Position numbers and translations under genes: made by a program. DNA of 64,000 nucleotides from Pseudomonas sp. QTF5. GTDB lineage: Bacteria > Pseudomonadota > Gammaproteobacteria > Pseudomonadales > Pseudomonadaceae. Where the stretch lies: the NCBI RefSeq assembly GCF_000512695.2, contig NZ_AZRW02000013.1:62001-126000 (forward strand), written 5' to 3'. The notes under the pieces were generated by a model. It was not told where the DNA came from. It did not search any database and saw only the letters and a program-made list of their open reading frames with translations. Positions within the stretch are counted from its first letter, which is position 1. Each line of letters opens with the position of its first letter. Below are positions 45,221 to 54,102 of this stretch, in pieces.

Positions 45221-45946
45221 GTGAATTCCTTCCTGAATCTGATCGGGGTCGATCTTTCGGCCCTGCAAGGCTATGGCCCTTTGTTGCTGCATGGCACCTG
45301 GGTCACCCTCAAACTGTCGGCGCTGTCGCTGCTGGTGAGCATGGTGCTGGGGCTGCTGGGCGCGGCGGCCAAGCTGTCGCCGCTGAAGCTGTTGAACCTG
45401 CCTGCGACCTTCTACACGACGCTGATTCGCGGGGTGCCGGACCTGGTGTTGATGCTGTTGATTTTCTACAGCCTGCAAGGCTGGCTGAGCAGTCTGACCG
45501 AGGCCATGGGCTGGCCTTACATGGAAATCGATCCATTTGTAGCGGGCGTCGTCACACTCGGTTTTATCTACGGCGCGTATTTCACCGAGACTTTCCGCGG
45601 GGCGATCCTGAGCGTACCGCGCGGCCAGCAGGAAGCCGCTGCCAGCTTTGGTCTGAACCGTTGGCAGCGTTTTCGCTTCGTGGTCTTTCCACAAATGATG
45701 CGCTTCGCCTTGCCGAGCCTGGGCAACAACTGGCTGGTGCTGCTCAAGGCCACGGCGCTGGTGTCGATCATCGGTTTGTCGGACCTGGTCAAGGTCGCGC
45801 AGGAGGCCGGCAAAAGCACCTTCAACATGCTCGATTTTCTGCTGCTGGCAGGGGCGCTGTACCTGCTGATCACCAGCGCGTCGAACTACGTATTGCGCGT
45901 GCTTGAGCGGCGTTATAACCAGGGCGTACGGGGGATGGCGCGATGA
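45221..45946 (+). CDS. Amino-acid ABC transporter permease (HisQ-like), 241 aa
   Basis: Inner-membrane permease of the polar amino-acid uptake family. About five transmembrane helices. The N-terminal HisM/Q region (YGPLLLHGTWVTLKLSALSL) and the EAA loop that docks on the ATPase (PRGQQEAAASFGLNRWQRFR) are clear. I prefer the GTG at 45221 (GGTGA 5 bases upstream) to the longer TTG start at 45188, which lies on the intercistronic hairpin. Its stop overlaps the next permease start by 4 bases (ATGA), so translation is coupled. Confidence 0.88.
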   Translation: MNSFLNLIGVDLSALQGYGPLLLHGTWVTLKLSALSLLVSMVLGLLGAAAKLSPLKLLNLPATFYTTLIRGVPDLVLMLLIFYSLQGWLSSLTEAMGWPYMEIDPFVAGVVTLGFIYGAYFTETFRGAILSVPRGQQEAAASFGLNRWQRFRFVVFPQMMRFALPSLGNNWLVLLKATALVSIIGLSDLVKVAQEAGKSTFNMLDFLLLAGALYLLITSASNYVLRVLERRYNQGVRGMAR

Positions 45947-46653
45947 TCGAGTTGATTGCCGAATACTGGAAACCCTTTCTGTTCAGCGACGGTTATAGCC
46001 TCACCGGATTGGCGATGACCTTGTGGCTGCTGGTGGCGAGTATTGTGATGGGGTTCTTCCTGTCGCTGCCTCTGGCTATCCTTCGGGTGTCGCGCTGGGG
46101 CCTGCTGCGCTGGCCGGTTCAGCTGTTCACTTATGTGTTTCGTGGCACTCCGCTGTATATCCAGTTGCTGATTTGCTACAGCGGGATCTACGGCATCGCC
46201 GTGGTCCGCTCGCAACCGCTGCTTGAAGCGTTCTTTCGCGATGCGATGAATTGCACCTTGCTGGCGTTCACGCTCAACACCTGCGCCTACACCGTGGAAA
46301 TCTTCGCCGGAGCGATTCGCAGCATTCCTTACGGTGAAATCGAGGCGGCCCATGCTTACGGCTTGAGCGGTTGGCGGCTGTACCTGCGGCTAATCCTGCC
46401 TTCGGCGTTGCGCCGGGCGCTGCCGTATTACAGCAACGAAGTGATCCTGATGTTGCATGCCACGTCGGTGGCATTCACCGCGACCATTCCCGACATTCTC
46501 AAAGTCGCTCGAGACGCCAACGCCGCGACCTTCATGACCTTTCAGGCCTTCGGCATTGCCGGCCTGCTGTACCTCGCACTGTCGTTCGGTCTGGTCGGCG
46601 CGTTTCGTCTGGCGGAGAAGCGCTGGTTGAGCTTCCTCGGGCCGGCGCACTAA
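45943..46653 (+). CDS. Amino-acid ABC transporter permease (HisM-like), 236 aa
   Basis: Second permease subunit, partner of the preceding gene. Helices begin with YSLTGLAMTLWLLVASIVMG; the YVFRGTPLYIQLLICYSGIY segment is typical of HisM/ArtM. The EAA loop is IPYGEIEAAHAYGLSGWRLY. It overlaps the upstream permease by 4 bases. A short hairpin (AGCAGCG/CGCTGCT at 46671-46694) lies between it and the ATPase gene. Confidence 0.9.
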   Translation: MIELIAEYWKPFLFSDGYSLTGLAMTLWLLVASIVMGFFLSLPLAILRVSRWGLLRWPVQLFTYVFRGTPLYIQLLICYSGIYGIAVVRSQPLLEAFFRDAMNCTLLAFTLNTCAYTVEIFAGAIRSIPYGEIEAAHAYGLSGWRLYLRLILPSALRRALPYYSNEVILMLHATSVAFTATIPDILKVARDANAATFMTFQAFGIAGLLYLALSFGLVGAFRLAEKRWLSFLGPAH

Positions 46654-46709
46654 TTCCTCTTTTCATCCAGAGCAGCGTCGCAGCAGGCGCTGCTGCAGGA
46701 GACTTATGC

Positions 46710-47471
46710 ATGTACAAACTCACGGTTGAAAATCTGTACAAACGTTTTGGTGACAATGAAGTGCTCAAAGGCGTCTCGTTGAACGCACGGGCCGGCGATG
46801 TGGTGAGCATGATCGGTGCCAGCGGTTCGGGTAAAAGCACCATGCTGCGCTGCATCAATTTTCTGGAGCGGGCGGACGAGGGCGCCATCGAACTGGACGG
46901 TGAGCGCGTCATCACTCGCCCGGGCGCTGGCGGCATGCGAGTCGCCAACCCGGCGCAGTTGCAGCGTTTGCGCACACGCCTGGCGATGGTGTTCCAGCAT
47001 TTCAATCTGTGGAGCCATCTGACCGTGCTGGAAAACATCATACTGGCGCCGTGTCGAGTGCTGGGCATCAGCCGCAAGGCCGCCGAAGAGAGCGCACGGG
47101 CGTATCTGGACAAGGTTGGTTTGCCGCAACGGGTGGCCGATCAATACCCGGCGTTTCTGTCCGGCGGGCAACAACAGCGCGTAGCGATTGCCCGGGCGTT
47201 GGCCGTGGAACCGGAGATTCTGTTGTTCGACGAGCCGACTTCGGCCCTCGACCCGGAACTGGTGGGCGAGGTGCTGAAGGTGATTCAGGCGCTGGCCGAA
47301 GAAGGCCGGACCATGTTGATGGTGACCCACGAAATGGGCTTTGCCCGGCAAGTGTCCAGCCAGGTGTTGTTCTTGCATCAGGGGCGGGTCGAGGAGCAAG
47401 GTGATGCAACCATCCTCGACCGGCCAAAGAGTGAACGTTTACAGCAATTCCTATCGGGTCGTTTGAAGTGA
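46710..47471 (+). CDS. ATP-binding subunit of the amino-acid ABC importer (HisP-like), 253 aa
   Basis: Cytoplasmic ATPase driving the importer. Walker A is GASGSGKST, the Q-loop lies in MVFQHFNLWSHLTVLENI, the signature is LSGGQQQRVAIARAL, Walker B is ILLFDEPTSALDPE and the H-loop is VTHEMGFARQV. The conserved insertion of basic amino-acid importers is seen around residue 70. The true start is the ATG at 46710; the longer upstream frame overlaps the permease gene. With the binding protein and two permeases it forms a complete operon, and an Lrp-type regulator follows 12 bases after its stop. Confidence 0.93.
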   Translation: MYKLTVENLYKRFGDNEVLKGVSLNARAGDVVSMIGASGSGKSTMLRCINFLERADEGAIELDGERVITRPGAGGMRVANPAQLQRLRTRLAMVFQHFNLWSHLTVLENIILAPCRVLGISRKAAEESARAYLDKVGLPQRVADQYPAFLSGGQQQRVAIARALAVEPEILLFDEPTSALDPELVGEVLKVIQALAEEGRTMLMVTHEMGFARQVSSQVLFLHQGRVEEQGDATILDRPKSERLQQFLSGRLK

Positions 47472-47483
47472 GGCAAGACGTAC

Positions 47484-47963
47484 ATGGCGGATATCCGCGA
47501 TCTGTCGATTGTGCTTGATCGTATCGATCAAGCAATTATCGAAGTGCTGCGCCACGAAGGGCGCATCACTTATCAAAAGCTTTCCGAGCGCGTGCACCTG
47601 ACGCCCAGACCGTGCCTGGAACGGGTGCGCAAGCTCGAACAGCTCGGGGTTATCCGTGGCTACGGGGCCATTCTTGATGAAAAAAAACTGACGCCGGGCC
47701 TGTCGCTGCTGGTGTTGGTTGCGTTGTCGAACCAAAGCGGGCGGGCGGCGCAAAAGGCCTTTGAGGCCAAGGTTCGTGGTTGTCCGCAGGTGCTGGAATG
47801 CCGTTTGATCAGCGGCGCGTTCGACTACAGCCTGCGCATGCGTTGCCGGGACATGGAGCATTATCGGGTGCTGACCGAAGTCTGGTTCGACGACCCGGAG
47901 TTGCACATCGACAAACTGGTCAGCCATCCGGAACTGGCGATGGTCAAGACCACGATGGAATAA
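47484..47963 (+). CDS. Lrp/AsnC-family transcriptional regulator, 159 aa
   Basis: Feast/famine-type regulator: an N-terminal winged HTH (DRIDQAIIEVLRHEGRITYQ, then LTPRPCLERVRKLEQLGVIR) and a C-terminal RAM ligand-binding/oligomerisation domain (LLVLVALSNQSGRAAQKAFE, with the GAFDYSLRMRC strand). Its position directly after the importer ATPase gene and before the citrulline/arginine genes makes it the likely local regulator, sensing the transported amino acid. GAGG precedes the ATG. A REP pair follows. Confidence 0.9.
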   Translation: MADIRDLSIVLDRIDQAIIEVLRHEGRITYQKLSERVHLTPRPCLERVRKLEQLGVIRGYGAILDEKKLTPGLSLLVLVALSNQSGRAAQKAFEAKVRGCPQVLECRLISGAFDYSLRMRCRDMEHYRVLTEVWFDDPELHIDKLVSHPELAMVKTTME

Positions 47964-47979
47964 TGAACACCGCAATCCC

Positions 47980-48072
47980 CTGTGGGAGCGAGCTTGCTCG
48001 CGATAGCGCTTTTACATTCAACATCAATGTCGACTGACCCGCCGCTATCGCGAGCAAGCTCGCTCCCACAGG
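47980..48072. repeat. REP inverted pair after the Lrp-type gene
   Basis: TGTGGGAGCGAGCTTGCTCG and its inverse, about 45 bases apart; the arms, including GCGATAGCG/CGCTATCGC, pair over nearly 30 bases. It lies 17 bases after the Lrp-type stop. Confidence 0.9.
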
Positions 48073-48128
48073 TTCTGCGCTTTACCTGATCAAACTGTGA
48101 TTCTTTTGGTTTTTAACCCTTGCCGAAT

Positions 48129-48160
48129 CGGCTGAAAAAGACAAAATCTTCAGCCGTTTT
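48129..48160 (+). terminator. Hairpin with T run before ctlX
   Basis: CGGCTGAA and TTCAGCCG form an 8-bp perfect stem around a 12-base A-rich loop, followed by TTTT. It may end the importer/Lrp transcript or act as an attenuator in the ctlX leader, about 90 bases before that gene's start. Confidence 0.5.
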
Positions 48161-48247
48161 CATCATCACGAAAGCCCTTATCAACCGGGTTTTTCCATCG
48201 CCGAAACAGACAATGAGCACCTCTCAACCCTCATTGAATCTGTGCCC

Positions 48248-49192
48248 ATGCAAACCACCAATACCGTTTTGATGATTCGCCCGACACGTTTCTCGTTCAA
48301 TCAGGACACGGCGGCGAACAACCGTTTCCAGCGCCCGGCCGATGTGTCCGAGGACGTGCAGCTCAAGGCCTTGCAAGAGTTCGATGGCTACGTCGCCGCG
48401 CTGCGCAGCCACAGCGTCGAAGTCCTGGTGCATAACGACCTCGAAGCCCCGCACACCCCCGACTCGATCTTTCCCAACAACTGGTGGAGCAGCCACCCCG
48501 ACGGCACGTTGGTGCTGTACCCGATGCAAGGCCACAACCGGCGTCTGGAGCGCGATAAAGGTGTACTCGACTGGCTGCGGGACGAATACCGGGTCGAGCA
48601 GTTGCTGGACCTTTCCAGCCTGGAACAGCAGGAAGTGTTCCTCGAAGGCACCGGCAGCATGGTGCTGGATCGACAGCGGCGGATTTGTTACGCCGGCTAT
48701 TCCACCCGCACCCACGCTCGGGCGCTGGATCAACTGGTTGATCATTTGGGTTACGAGCTGTGTGCCTTCAATGCGGTGGACCGCCAGGGCGTGCCGATTT
48801 ATCACACCAACGTGATGATGAGTGTCGGCACGCGGCTGGCCATTGCTTGCCTGGCGTCCGTCACTCATCCAGCTGAACGCCTGGCCCTGCGCTCACGGCT
48901 GGAAGACAGCGGTAAAAAGGTGATCGCTCTGGACTGGGCGCAGCTTGAGTCGTTCGCCGGCAACATGCTGGAAGTCCACAACGCCGCGGGCGAACCCTTG
49001 CTGGTGATGTCACGCACCGCCTGGCAGTCGCTGGATGCCGATCAGCGCCGTTTGATCGAAAACCACACCACGCCGCTGCCGGTGAACATCGACACCATCG
49101 AACGCATCGGCGGCGGCAGCGCTCGCTGCATGTTGGCCGAAGTCTATCTATCTAAACGTCAGTCCAAACCTGCCCAGGAGCAAGTGCGATGA
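48248..49192 (+). CDS. ctlX: CtlX-type amidino-hydrolase (citrulline utilisation), 314 aa
   Basis: Guanidine-modifying enzyme superfamily (arginine deiminase/dimethylarginine dimethylaminohydrolase fold), CtlX group, thought to hydrolyse citrulline or a related ureido/guanidino compound. The N-terminus VLMIRPTRFSFN and the FPNNWWSSHPDGTLVLYPM segment are typical. The catalytic His is H186 (IYHTNVMMSVG) and the nucleophile is C294 (GGGSARCMLAEVY). The ATG at 48248 is used; a GTG at 48242 is in frame. Its stop overlaps the next start (ATGA), so it is coupled to the arginine N-succinyltransferase-like gene. The context (basic amino-acid importer, Lrp regulator) agrees with arginine/citrulline use. 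The exact substrate is not proven. Confidence 0.82.
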   Translation: MQTTNTVLMIRPTRFSFNQDTAANNRFQRPADVSEDVQLKALQEFDGYVAALRSHSVEVLVHNDLEAPHTPDSIFPNNWWSSHPDGTLVLYPMQGHNRRLERDKGVLDWLRDEYRVEQLLDLSSLEQQEVFLEGTGSMVLDRQRRICYAGYSTRTHARALDQLVDHLGYELCAFNAVDRQGVPIYHTNVMMSVGTRLAIACLASVTHPAERLALRSRLEDSGKKVIALDWAQLESFAGNMLEVHNAAGEPLLVMSRTAWQSLDADQRRLIENHTTPLPVNIDTIERIGGGSARCMLAEVYLSKRQSKPAQEQVR

Positions 49193-50223
49193 TCGTCCGT
49201 CCTGCAACACCGGCGGATTTGCCGGCACTGTTAGCCTTGGCCCATAGCGCCGGAACCGGTTTGACCACCTTGCCGGCTGACGCCGCGCGTTTGAGCCAGC
49301 GTCTGGAATGGGCGGCGAAAACCTTTGCAGGCGAGGCCGAGCGCGGCGATGCCGATTACCTGTTCGTGCTGGAGAACGACCAGCACGAAGCGGTCGGCAT
49401 TTGTGCATTGGCGGGTGCCGTCGGCCTGCGCGAGCCCTGGTACAACTATCGACTGGGCCTGTTTGTCGCCGCGTCGAAAAACCTCGGGATCAATCAGCAA
49501 CTGCCGACGTTGTTCCTCGGCAATGACATGACCGGCCATTCAGAACTGTGTTCGCTGTTTTTGCATGCCGATCACCGCAGTGGCCTCAATGGCCGCTTGT
49601 TGTCGAAGGCACGCTTCCTGTTTTTGGCGGAGTTTCGTCAACACTTCGGTGACAAGGTGATCGCGGAGATGCGCGGCTATTCGGACGAAGAGGGCGTTTC
49701 ACCGTTCTGGGAAGGTCTGGGGCGGCACTTCTTCAAGATGAATTTCGCTGACGCCGACTACCTCACGGGCCTTGGCAACAAAACCTTCATTGCCGAACTG
49801 ATGCCCAAGTTTCCGCTGCCGACCTGCCTGTTGCCTGAGGCGGCGCGCGCGGTCATCGGTCGCGTGCACCCCAACACCGAACCGGCACTGGGCATGCTCA
49901 AGGCAGAAGGGTTCGAGCACCGGGACTATATCGACATCTTTGATGGCGGGCCGCTGATCGAATGCGCCACTGGCGACATCCGTGCGGTGCGCGACAGTCA
50001 GGTGCTGCAACTGAGCATCGGTACGCCAGGAGAGCAGGCGGCAACGTACCTGATCCACAACCGCCAGTTTGCCGAGTGCCGGATTACCGCGGCACCGGCG
50101 CGGGTGGCTGCGGGGACCTTGATCGTCGATGCGCAAACGGCGAAAACGTTGGGGTTGAGTGCCGGGGCGTCGGTGCGCGCGGTGAGCCTGACGGTGCCGT
50201 TGCAGCAGCAATCTGCAGCCTGA
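49189..50223 (+). CDS. Arginine/ornithine N-succinyltransferase-like protein, 344 aa
   Basis: AstA family (AruF/AruG in Pseudomonas), GNAT-like, transferring succinyl from succinyl-CoA to the alpha-amino group of arginine or ornithine. The N-terminus MIVRPATPADLPALLALAHS and the core segments ELCSLFLHADHRSGLNGRLL, EMRGYSDEEGVSPFWEGLGR, HFFKMNFADADYLTG and AELMPKFPLPTCLLPEAAR are characteristic, and the length is normal (about 340 aa). In Pseudomonas the enzyme of the arginine succinyltransferase pathway is an AruF-AruG heterodimer in the aru operon. Here a single copy is isolated and coupled by a 4-base overlap to ctlX, so it is a paralogue, perhaps acting on ornithine released by CtlX. Confidence 0.85.
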   Translation: MIVRPATPADLPALLALAHSAGTGLTTLPADAARLSQRLEWAAKTFAGEAERGDADYLFVLENDQHEAVGICALAGAVGLREPWYNYRLGLFVAASKNLGINQQLPTLFLGNDMTGHSELCSLFLHADHRSGLNGRLLSKARFLFLAEFRQHFGDKVIAEMRGYSDEEGVSPFWEGLGRHFFKMNFADADYLTGLGNKTFIAELMPKFPLPTCLLPEAARAVIGRVHPNTEPALGMLKAEGFEHRDYIDIFDGGPLIECATGDIRAVRDSQVLQLSIGTPGEQAATYLIHNRQFAECRITAAPARVAAGTLIVDAQTAKTLGLSAGASVRAVSLTVPLQQQSAA

Positions 50224-50248
50224 ACTGTTGTCGAGTCCAACTTCAACC

Positions 50249-50346
50249 TGTGGCGAGGGAGCTTGCTCCCGTTCGACTGCGCAGCAGTCGCAGGCTCTGT
50301 GAAGGGACTGCTTCGCAGCCCGGCGGGAGCAAGCTCCCTCGCCACA
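50249..50346. repeat. Inverted repeat of a second REP class
   Basis: TGTGGCGAGGGAGCTTGCTC and its inverse GAGCAAGCTCCCTCGCCACA, with a further internal complementary region (GACTGCGCAGCAGTC). It lies between two convergent genes and is a probable shared terminator. Confidence 0.85.
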
Positions 50347-50372
50347 AAAGCCTGCTGCTGCCGTTGATAAAC

Positions 50373-51071
50373 TCAGGCTCTGCTGCTCAGCACTTCCCCG
50401 ATGCTACGGCGCTTGGCATGCAATTCACTGGCATGGATCAGTTGTTCGAGGTCTTCGGGGGTGACGTCGTAGAAGGCCTCCATGTCGGCGAGGGCCAGTT
50501 TAAGATCCGCGGCAGTGATCGCCTGGCTGTCGGGGGCGGGCATCATTAGCGGTGCCGGTTCACTGGCGCGTTTGGGGTAACGAATGCGCGTCAGATTGTT
50601 GTACGCCATTGCGCTGAGCAGCATTGTCGAGGCGCTGAGCATTACCGGGCCGAGGGCTTTCCACTCCAGGGCGATGGTCGCCGGGTCTGCCACTACCATA
50701 AGCAACGCCAAGGCACCGGCCGGTGGGTGCAGGCAACGCAACCAGCACATCAGAATCAGTGCCATGCCTGCCGCGAGGCACGCGCTGCCGAGGGTGCGTC
50801 CGAGTACGTGAGCGACCAGCAGTGAAACCACCCCCGCGCAGAGGTAACCGCCAAGAATCGACCACGGCTGGGCGAGGGCGCCTGAGGACACGGCGAACAA
50901 CAGCACCGCCGAGGCGCCCAGCGGCCCGATCAGATGCAGCGCCACATCCATGCCGAATACTTGGCCGCAGAGCCAGACGCTGCACATCGTCCCCAGCGCC
51001 ATGCCGATAGCGGCGCGGCTCCATTCTGAAGGACGGGTATTGATGGCGGCAGGTAACCAGCGAGCGAACAT
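50373..51071 (-). CDS. HPP-family membrane protein, 232 aa
   Basis: Integral membrane protein of the HPP family, named for the motif seen here as CLHPPAGALALL. Four or more helices (for example AAIGMALGTMCSVWL, HLIGPLGASAVLLFAVSSGA, ILGGYLCAGVVSLLVAHVLG) are followed by a short cytoplasmic tail of about 60 residues. Some members transport nitrite in plastids, but bacterial roles are mostly unknown. I use the ATG at 51071, because the sequence from there (FARWLPAAINTRPSEW) looks like the usual N-terminus; a longer TTG start at 51188 is possible. Confidence 0.8.
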   Translation of the reverse strand: MFARWLPAAINTRPSEWSRAAIGMALGTMCSVWLCGQVFGMDVALHLIGPLGASAVLLFAVSSGALAQPWSILGGYLCAGVVSLLVAHVLGRTLGSACLAAGMALILMCWLRCLHPPAGALALLMVVADPATIALEWKALGPVMLSASTMLLSAMAYNNLTRIRYPKRASEPAPLMMPAPDSQAITAADLKLALADMEAFYDVTPEDLEQLIHASELHAKRRSIGEVLSSRA

Positions 51072-51229
51072 GAGGCAAACGGTCCGTATAAAAATCGAGG
51101 CAAAAAAAAGGCTTAGCTGGGATACCCAGAAAGCCCTTGAAGGAGTTCCAACTATTGGGGGAGGAACGGCGCACAGTGTGCCGATCAATCCTTATGCTGA
51201 CAAATTCATATTAATGCTGCCTCAGTGCA

Positions 51230-52408
51230 TTATTTTTGCAGTATTGCCACGCGCCGACCGCTCATGAAGCACAGCAAACCGCCCATCGCCGTCAACGCGC
51301 TCAGGGCATAGAACATGGTGGGCGCGGGCGTGTGCAACAGCAGATAGCCACAGATCACCGGGCTCAGCGCGCCGCCGAGGGCCGCGAGATTCTGCGCGCC
51401 GTAGTAGCTGCCGCGCAGTTCTTCCGGGGCCAGGGTGTCGACGAAGAGAAATTCGGCCGGGTAAATGATCATTTCGCCGAGGGTGAAAATGAACATCGCC
51501 ACGCACCAGCTCACCAGGCTGTCAGCCAGGCTGAAACCGATCAACCCGAGGATGAACAGGCTGGTGCCGCCAGCAATCCAGTAACGCAGTTGTTCGCGTT
51601 TGAGGAACCGGCCGATCTGGTATTGCAGCAGGATCACGCTGATGGCGTTGCAGGCGAGCAGGGCGGCCATGGTTTCCAGAGCGCGTTTGGTGTCTTGGGT
51701 GACCAGCAGGTATTGCGACAGGTACAGGGTGAAACGGCCGTGCACCACGGTGCTGAGCAGACAGCCGCAGGTGAACATGATCAGCGTGCGATCGTTCTTC
51801 AGGGTGATCAGGGTTTTGAGGAAACTCTGGGGCTGGCCGATGGCGGGCGTCTGGGCCGGGTCTTTGGGAATCCCGCTCATCAGGAAAATACTGAAGAACG
51901 CGATGCCACCGGCGATCAGGAACGGCGCCGTTGGCTGCACCCCGGCGATCACCACGCCGAGCATCGGGCCGGTGGCGTAGCCGATGTTGGTCAGGGTGTA
52001 GCGCAGCGAAAAAGCCTTGGCGCGCTGGCCCATAGGCAGGTTCTCGCTGAGGATCGCCTTGGACCCGATCAGGAATAACGCTGAGGCGGTTTCGGTGATC
52101 ACCAGGGTGGCGGTGGTCAGGTAGAGGTTTTCGGCGAAGGTCAGCAGCACGAAACCGATGGCGCTGGAGAGCATGGTCAGAATCAGCAACCGGTGTTTTT
52201 CGAGGCGGTCGATGATATAGCCGCCGTAAAGGGCGAGCAGGGTGGCGATAAACACCGCGATGCCCAGCAACAGGCCGACGTCCTGTTGGTTGAGGCCGAG
52301 TTTGTTGCTCAGAAACAGGGTGAGCAACGGGCTGGTAATGGCGCGGCTGACGACGATAGTCAGCGAAACGATCATCAAGCGGCGGATAACGAGGGAGTAA
52401 GTGGCCAC
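51230..52408 (-). CDS. MFS transporter (MdtH/YdeE-like), 392 aa
   Basis: Major facilitator superfamily drug/metabolite exporter with about 12 predicted helices. The loop-2 signature appears as GGYIIDRLEKHRLLIL, and helix 5 contains LRYTLTNIGYATGPMLGVVI, similar to E. coli YdeE/MdtH. The start is a GTG at 52408. It is a single gene with no obvious linked partner, so its substrate cannot be inferred. Confidence 0.85.
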   Translation of the reverse strand: MATYSLVIRRLMIVSLTIVVSRAITSPLLTLFLSNKLGLNQQDVGLLLGIAVFIATLLALYGGYIIDRLEKHRLLILTMLSSAIGFVLLTFAENLYLTTATLVITETASALFLIGSKAILSENLPMGQRAKAFSLRYTLTNIGYATGPMLGVVIAGVQPTAPFLIAGGIAFFSIFLMSGIPKDPAQTPAIGQPQSFLKTLITLKNDRTLIMFTCGCLLSTVVHGRFTLYLSQYLLVTQDTKRALETMAALLACNAISVILLQYQIGRFLKREQLRYWIAGGTSLFILGLIGFSLADSLVSWCVAMFIFTLGEMIIYPAEFLFVDTLAPEELRGSYYGAQNLAALGGALSPVICGYLLLHTPAPTMFYALSALTAMGGLLCFMSGRRVAILQK

Positions 52409-52455
52409 GGTGGGGCAAATGTCCTTATTTTAGTTTTTAGCGAGGTGTCGCCGCC

Positions 52456-52525
52456 AATCGCGAGCAGGCTCGCTCCCACAGGGGCACGCATTTCAAATGT
52501 GGGAGTGAGCCTGCTCGCGATGAGG
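52456..52525. repeat. REP inverted pair upstream of the MFS gene
   Basis: ATCGCGAGCAGGCTCGCTCC and GGGAGTGAGCCTGCTCGCGA, about 28 bases apart, in the gap between the MFS gene start and the deacetylase relic. Confidence 0.85.
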
Positions 52526-52551
52526 CCGGCGAAGGCAGCGCAATATTCAAT

Positions 52552-52719
52552 TTAACCACCGATCAAGGTTGCGAACCGACTCCAGTTCTCGATCCGCCCG
52601 GGCGTGGCGATGATCTCCGGGTGCAGCCGCAGCACGTAACACAGCCCGAACCGGTGAAACCCGGCGAAATCCATTTGCAGGTTGCCCAGCGAGTTGCCGA
52701 CGAATGCCGGACGAAACTG
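52552..52719 (-). pseudogene. C-terminal relic of a polysaccharide deacetylase-like protein
   Basis: Minus-strand reading from just after the ugd stop, in the same frame, gives 56 codons without a start: FRPAFVGNSLGNLQMDFAGF, then CYVLRLHPEIIATPGRIENW and SRFATLIGG before TAA. The LHPEIIATPGRI segment matches the C-terminal pattern of PuuE/PgdA-type polysaccharide deacetylases (LHP...G.PGR). Only about the last fifth of such a gene remains. The identification rests on a short segment. Confidence 0.5.
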
Positions 52720-52722
52720 TGT

Positions 52723-54102
52723 TCATGCCACGACCGAGGCCGCTGGCCATTGCTGATGGGGAATCGGCAGGTTGCGCGATTCACCGCGGCCCATCGGGAA
52801 GTACAGGAAGCCGCTGCGGGCCAGGCGCTCGGCGTCGTACAGGTTACGTCCGTCGAAGATCACCGGTGCATTCAACCGTTGCTGGATCAGGTTGAAGTCC
52901 GGCGCCTTGAACTGTTGCCATTCGGTGCAGATGATCAGCGCGTCAGCCCCGGCGAGCACCGATTCCGGCGTGCCCATGAGCATCAGCTTCGATTCGTCAG
53001 GGTAAAGGTGTTGGGTTTCCTGCATGGCTTCCGGGTCGAACGCCCGTACATGGGCCCCGGCAGCCCACAGCGATTCCAGCAGCACCCGGCTCGGCGCATC
53101 GCGCATGTCGTCGGTGTTGGGCTTGAAGGCCAGGCCCCACACAGCGAAGGTTCTGCCGCGCAAATCGCCTTTGTAGAAGGCGTTGATGCGTTCGAACAGT
53201 TTATGTTTCTGCCGCTGGTTGATGGCTTCCACCGCTTGCAGCAGGTCGCTGGAGCAGTGGGCCGCTTCGGCACTGTGAATCAGCGCGCGCATGTCCTTGG
53301 GAAAACACGAGCCACCGTAACCGCAGCCGGGGTAGATGAAGTGGTAACCGATGCGCGAATCGGCACCGATGCCCAGTCGCACCGATTCGATGTCGGCGCC
53401 CAAATGTTCGGCCAGCTCGGCGATCTGGTTGATGAAACTGATCTTGGTCGCCAGCATGCAGTTGGCGGCGTATTTGGTCAGCTCGGCGCTACGCAGGTCC
53501 ATGAACATGATGCGGTCATGGTTGCGGTTGAATGGGGCGTAGAGATCGCGCATTACGTCGCGCACGTCATCACGCTCACAGCCGATGATGATGCGGTCCG
53601 GGCGCCGGCAATCAGCCACGGCCGAACCTTCTTTGAGAAACTCGGGGTTGGAGACAATATCGAACTGCAACAGTCGACCGACCTTGAGCAGGCACTTTTC
53701 GATATGCGCGCGCAGCGTATCCCCCGTGCCCACCGGCACCGTGGATTTCTCCACCAGAATCACCGGTTGTTCACGGTGACGCGCCACCGCTTCACCCACC
53801 GATAGCACGTAGCGCAGATCCGCCGAACCATCGTCCCGGGACGGCGTGCCGACGGCGATGAACAACACCTGGCCATGCTGCACCGCGAATTTTTCGTCCG
53901 TGGTGAACTGCAGCCGTTTGGCTTCCAGGCTTTCGCGCACGAGGCTGGCCAGCCCCGGTTCGAAGATGCTGACGTGGCCTTGTTGCAGCAGCGCGACTTT
54001 GTTCTCGTCAATGTCCATGCACACCACGTCGTGGCCGACTTCAGCCAGGACGGCGGCTTGCACCAGGCCAACATAACCGCTGCCAAATACACTGATTTTC
54101 AT
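52723..54102 (-). CDS. ugd: UDP-glucose 6-dehydrogenase, 459 aa
   Basis: Oxidises UDP-glucose to UDP-glucuronate with 2 NAD, the first step towards aminoarabinose for lipid A. The N-terminal Rossmann motif is [19 protein letters not shown]. The conserved [20 protein letters not shown] and substrate-binding [14 protein letters not shown] are present, and the catalytic C266 lies in [12 protein letters not shown]. The start at 54102 overlaps the arnF stop by 4 bases (ATGA); the longer frame upstream is arnF in another frame. It is the last gene of the arn remnant operon arnE-arnF-ugd. The protein looks intact. Confidence 0.93.
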   Translation of the reverse strand: MKISVFGSGYVGLVQAAVLAEVGHDVVCMDIDENKVALLQQGHVSIFEPGLASLVRESLEAKRLQFTTDEKFAVQHGQVLFIAVGTPSRDDGSADLRYVLSVGEAVARHREQPVILVEKSTVPVGTGDTLRAHIEKCLLKVGRLLQFDIVSNPEFLKEGSAVADCRRPDRIIIGCERDDVRDVMRDLYAPFNRNHDRIMFMDLRSAELTKYAANCMLATKISFINQIAELAEHLGADIESVRLGIGADSRIGYHFIYPGCGYGGSCFPKDMRALIHSAEAAHCSSDLLQAVEAINQRQKHKLFERINAFYKGDLRGRTFAVWGLAFKPNTDDMRDAPSRVLLESLWAAGAHVRAFDPEAMQETQHLYPDESKLMLMGTPESVLAGADALIICTEWQQFKAPDFNLIQQRLNAPVIFDGRNLYDAERLARSGFLYFPMGRGESRNLPIPHQQWPAASVVA

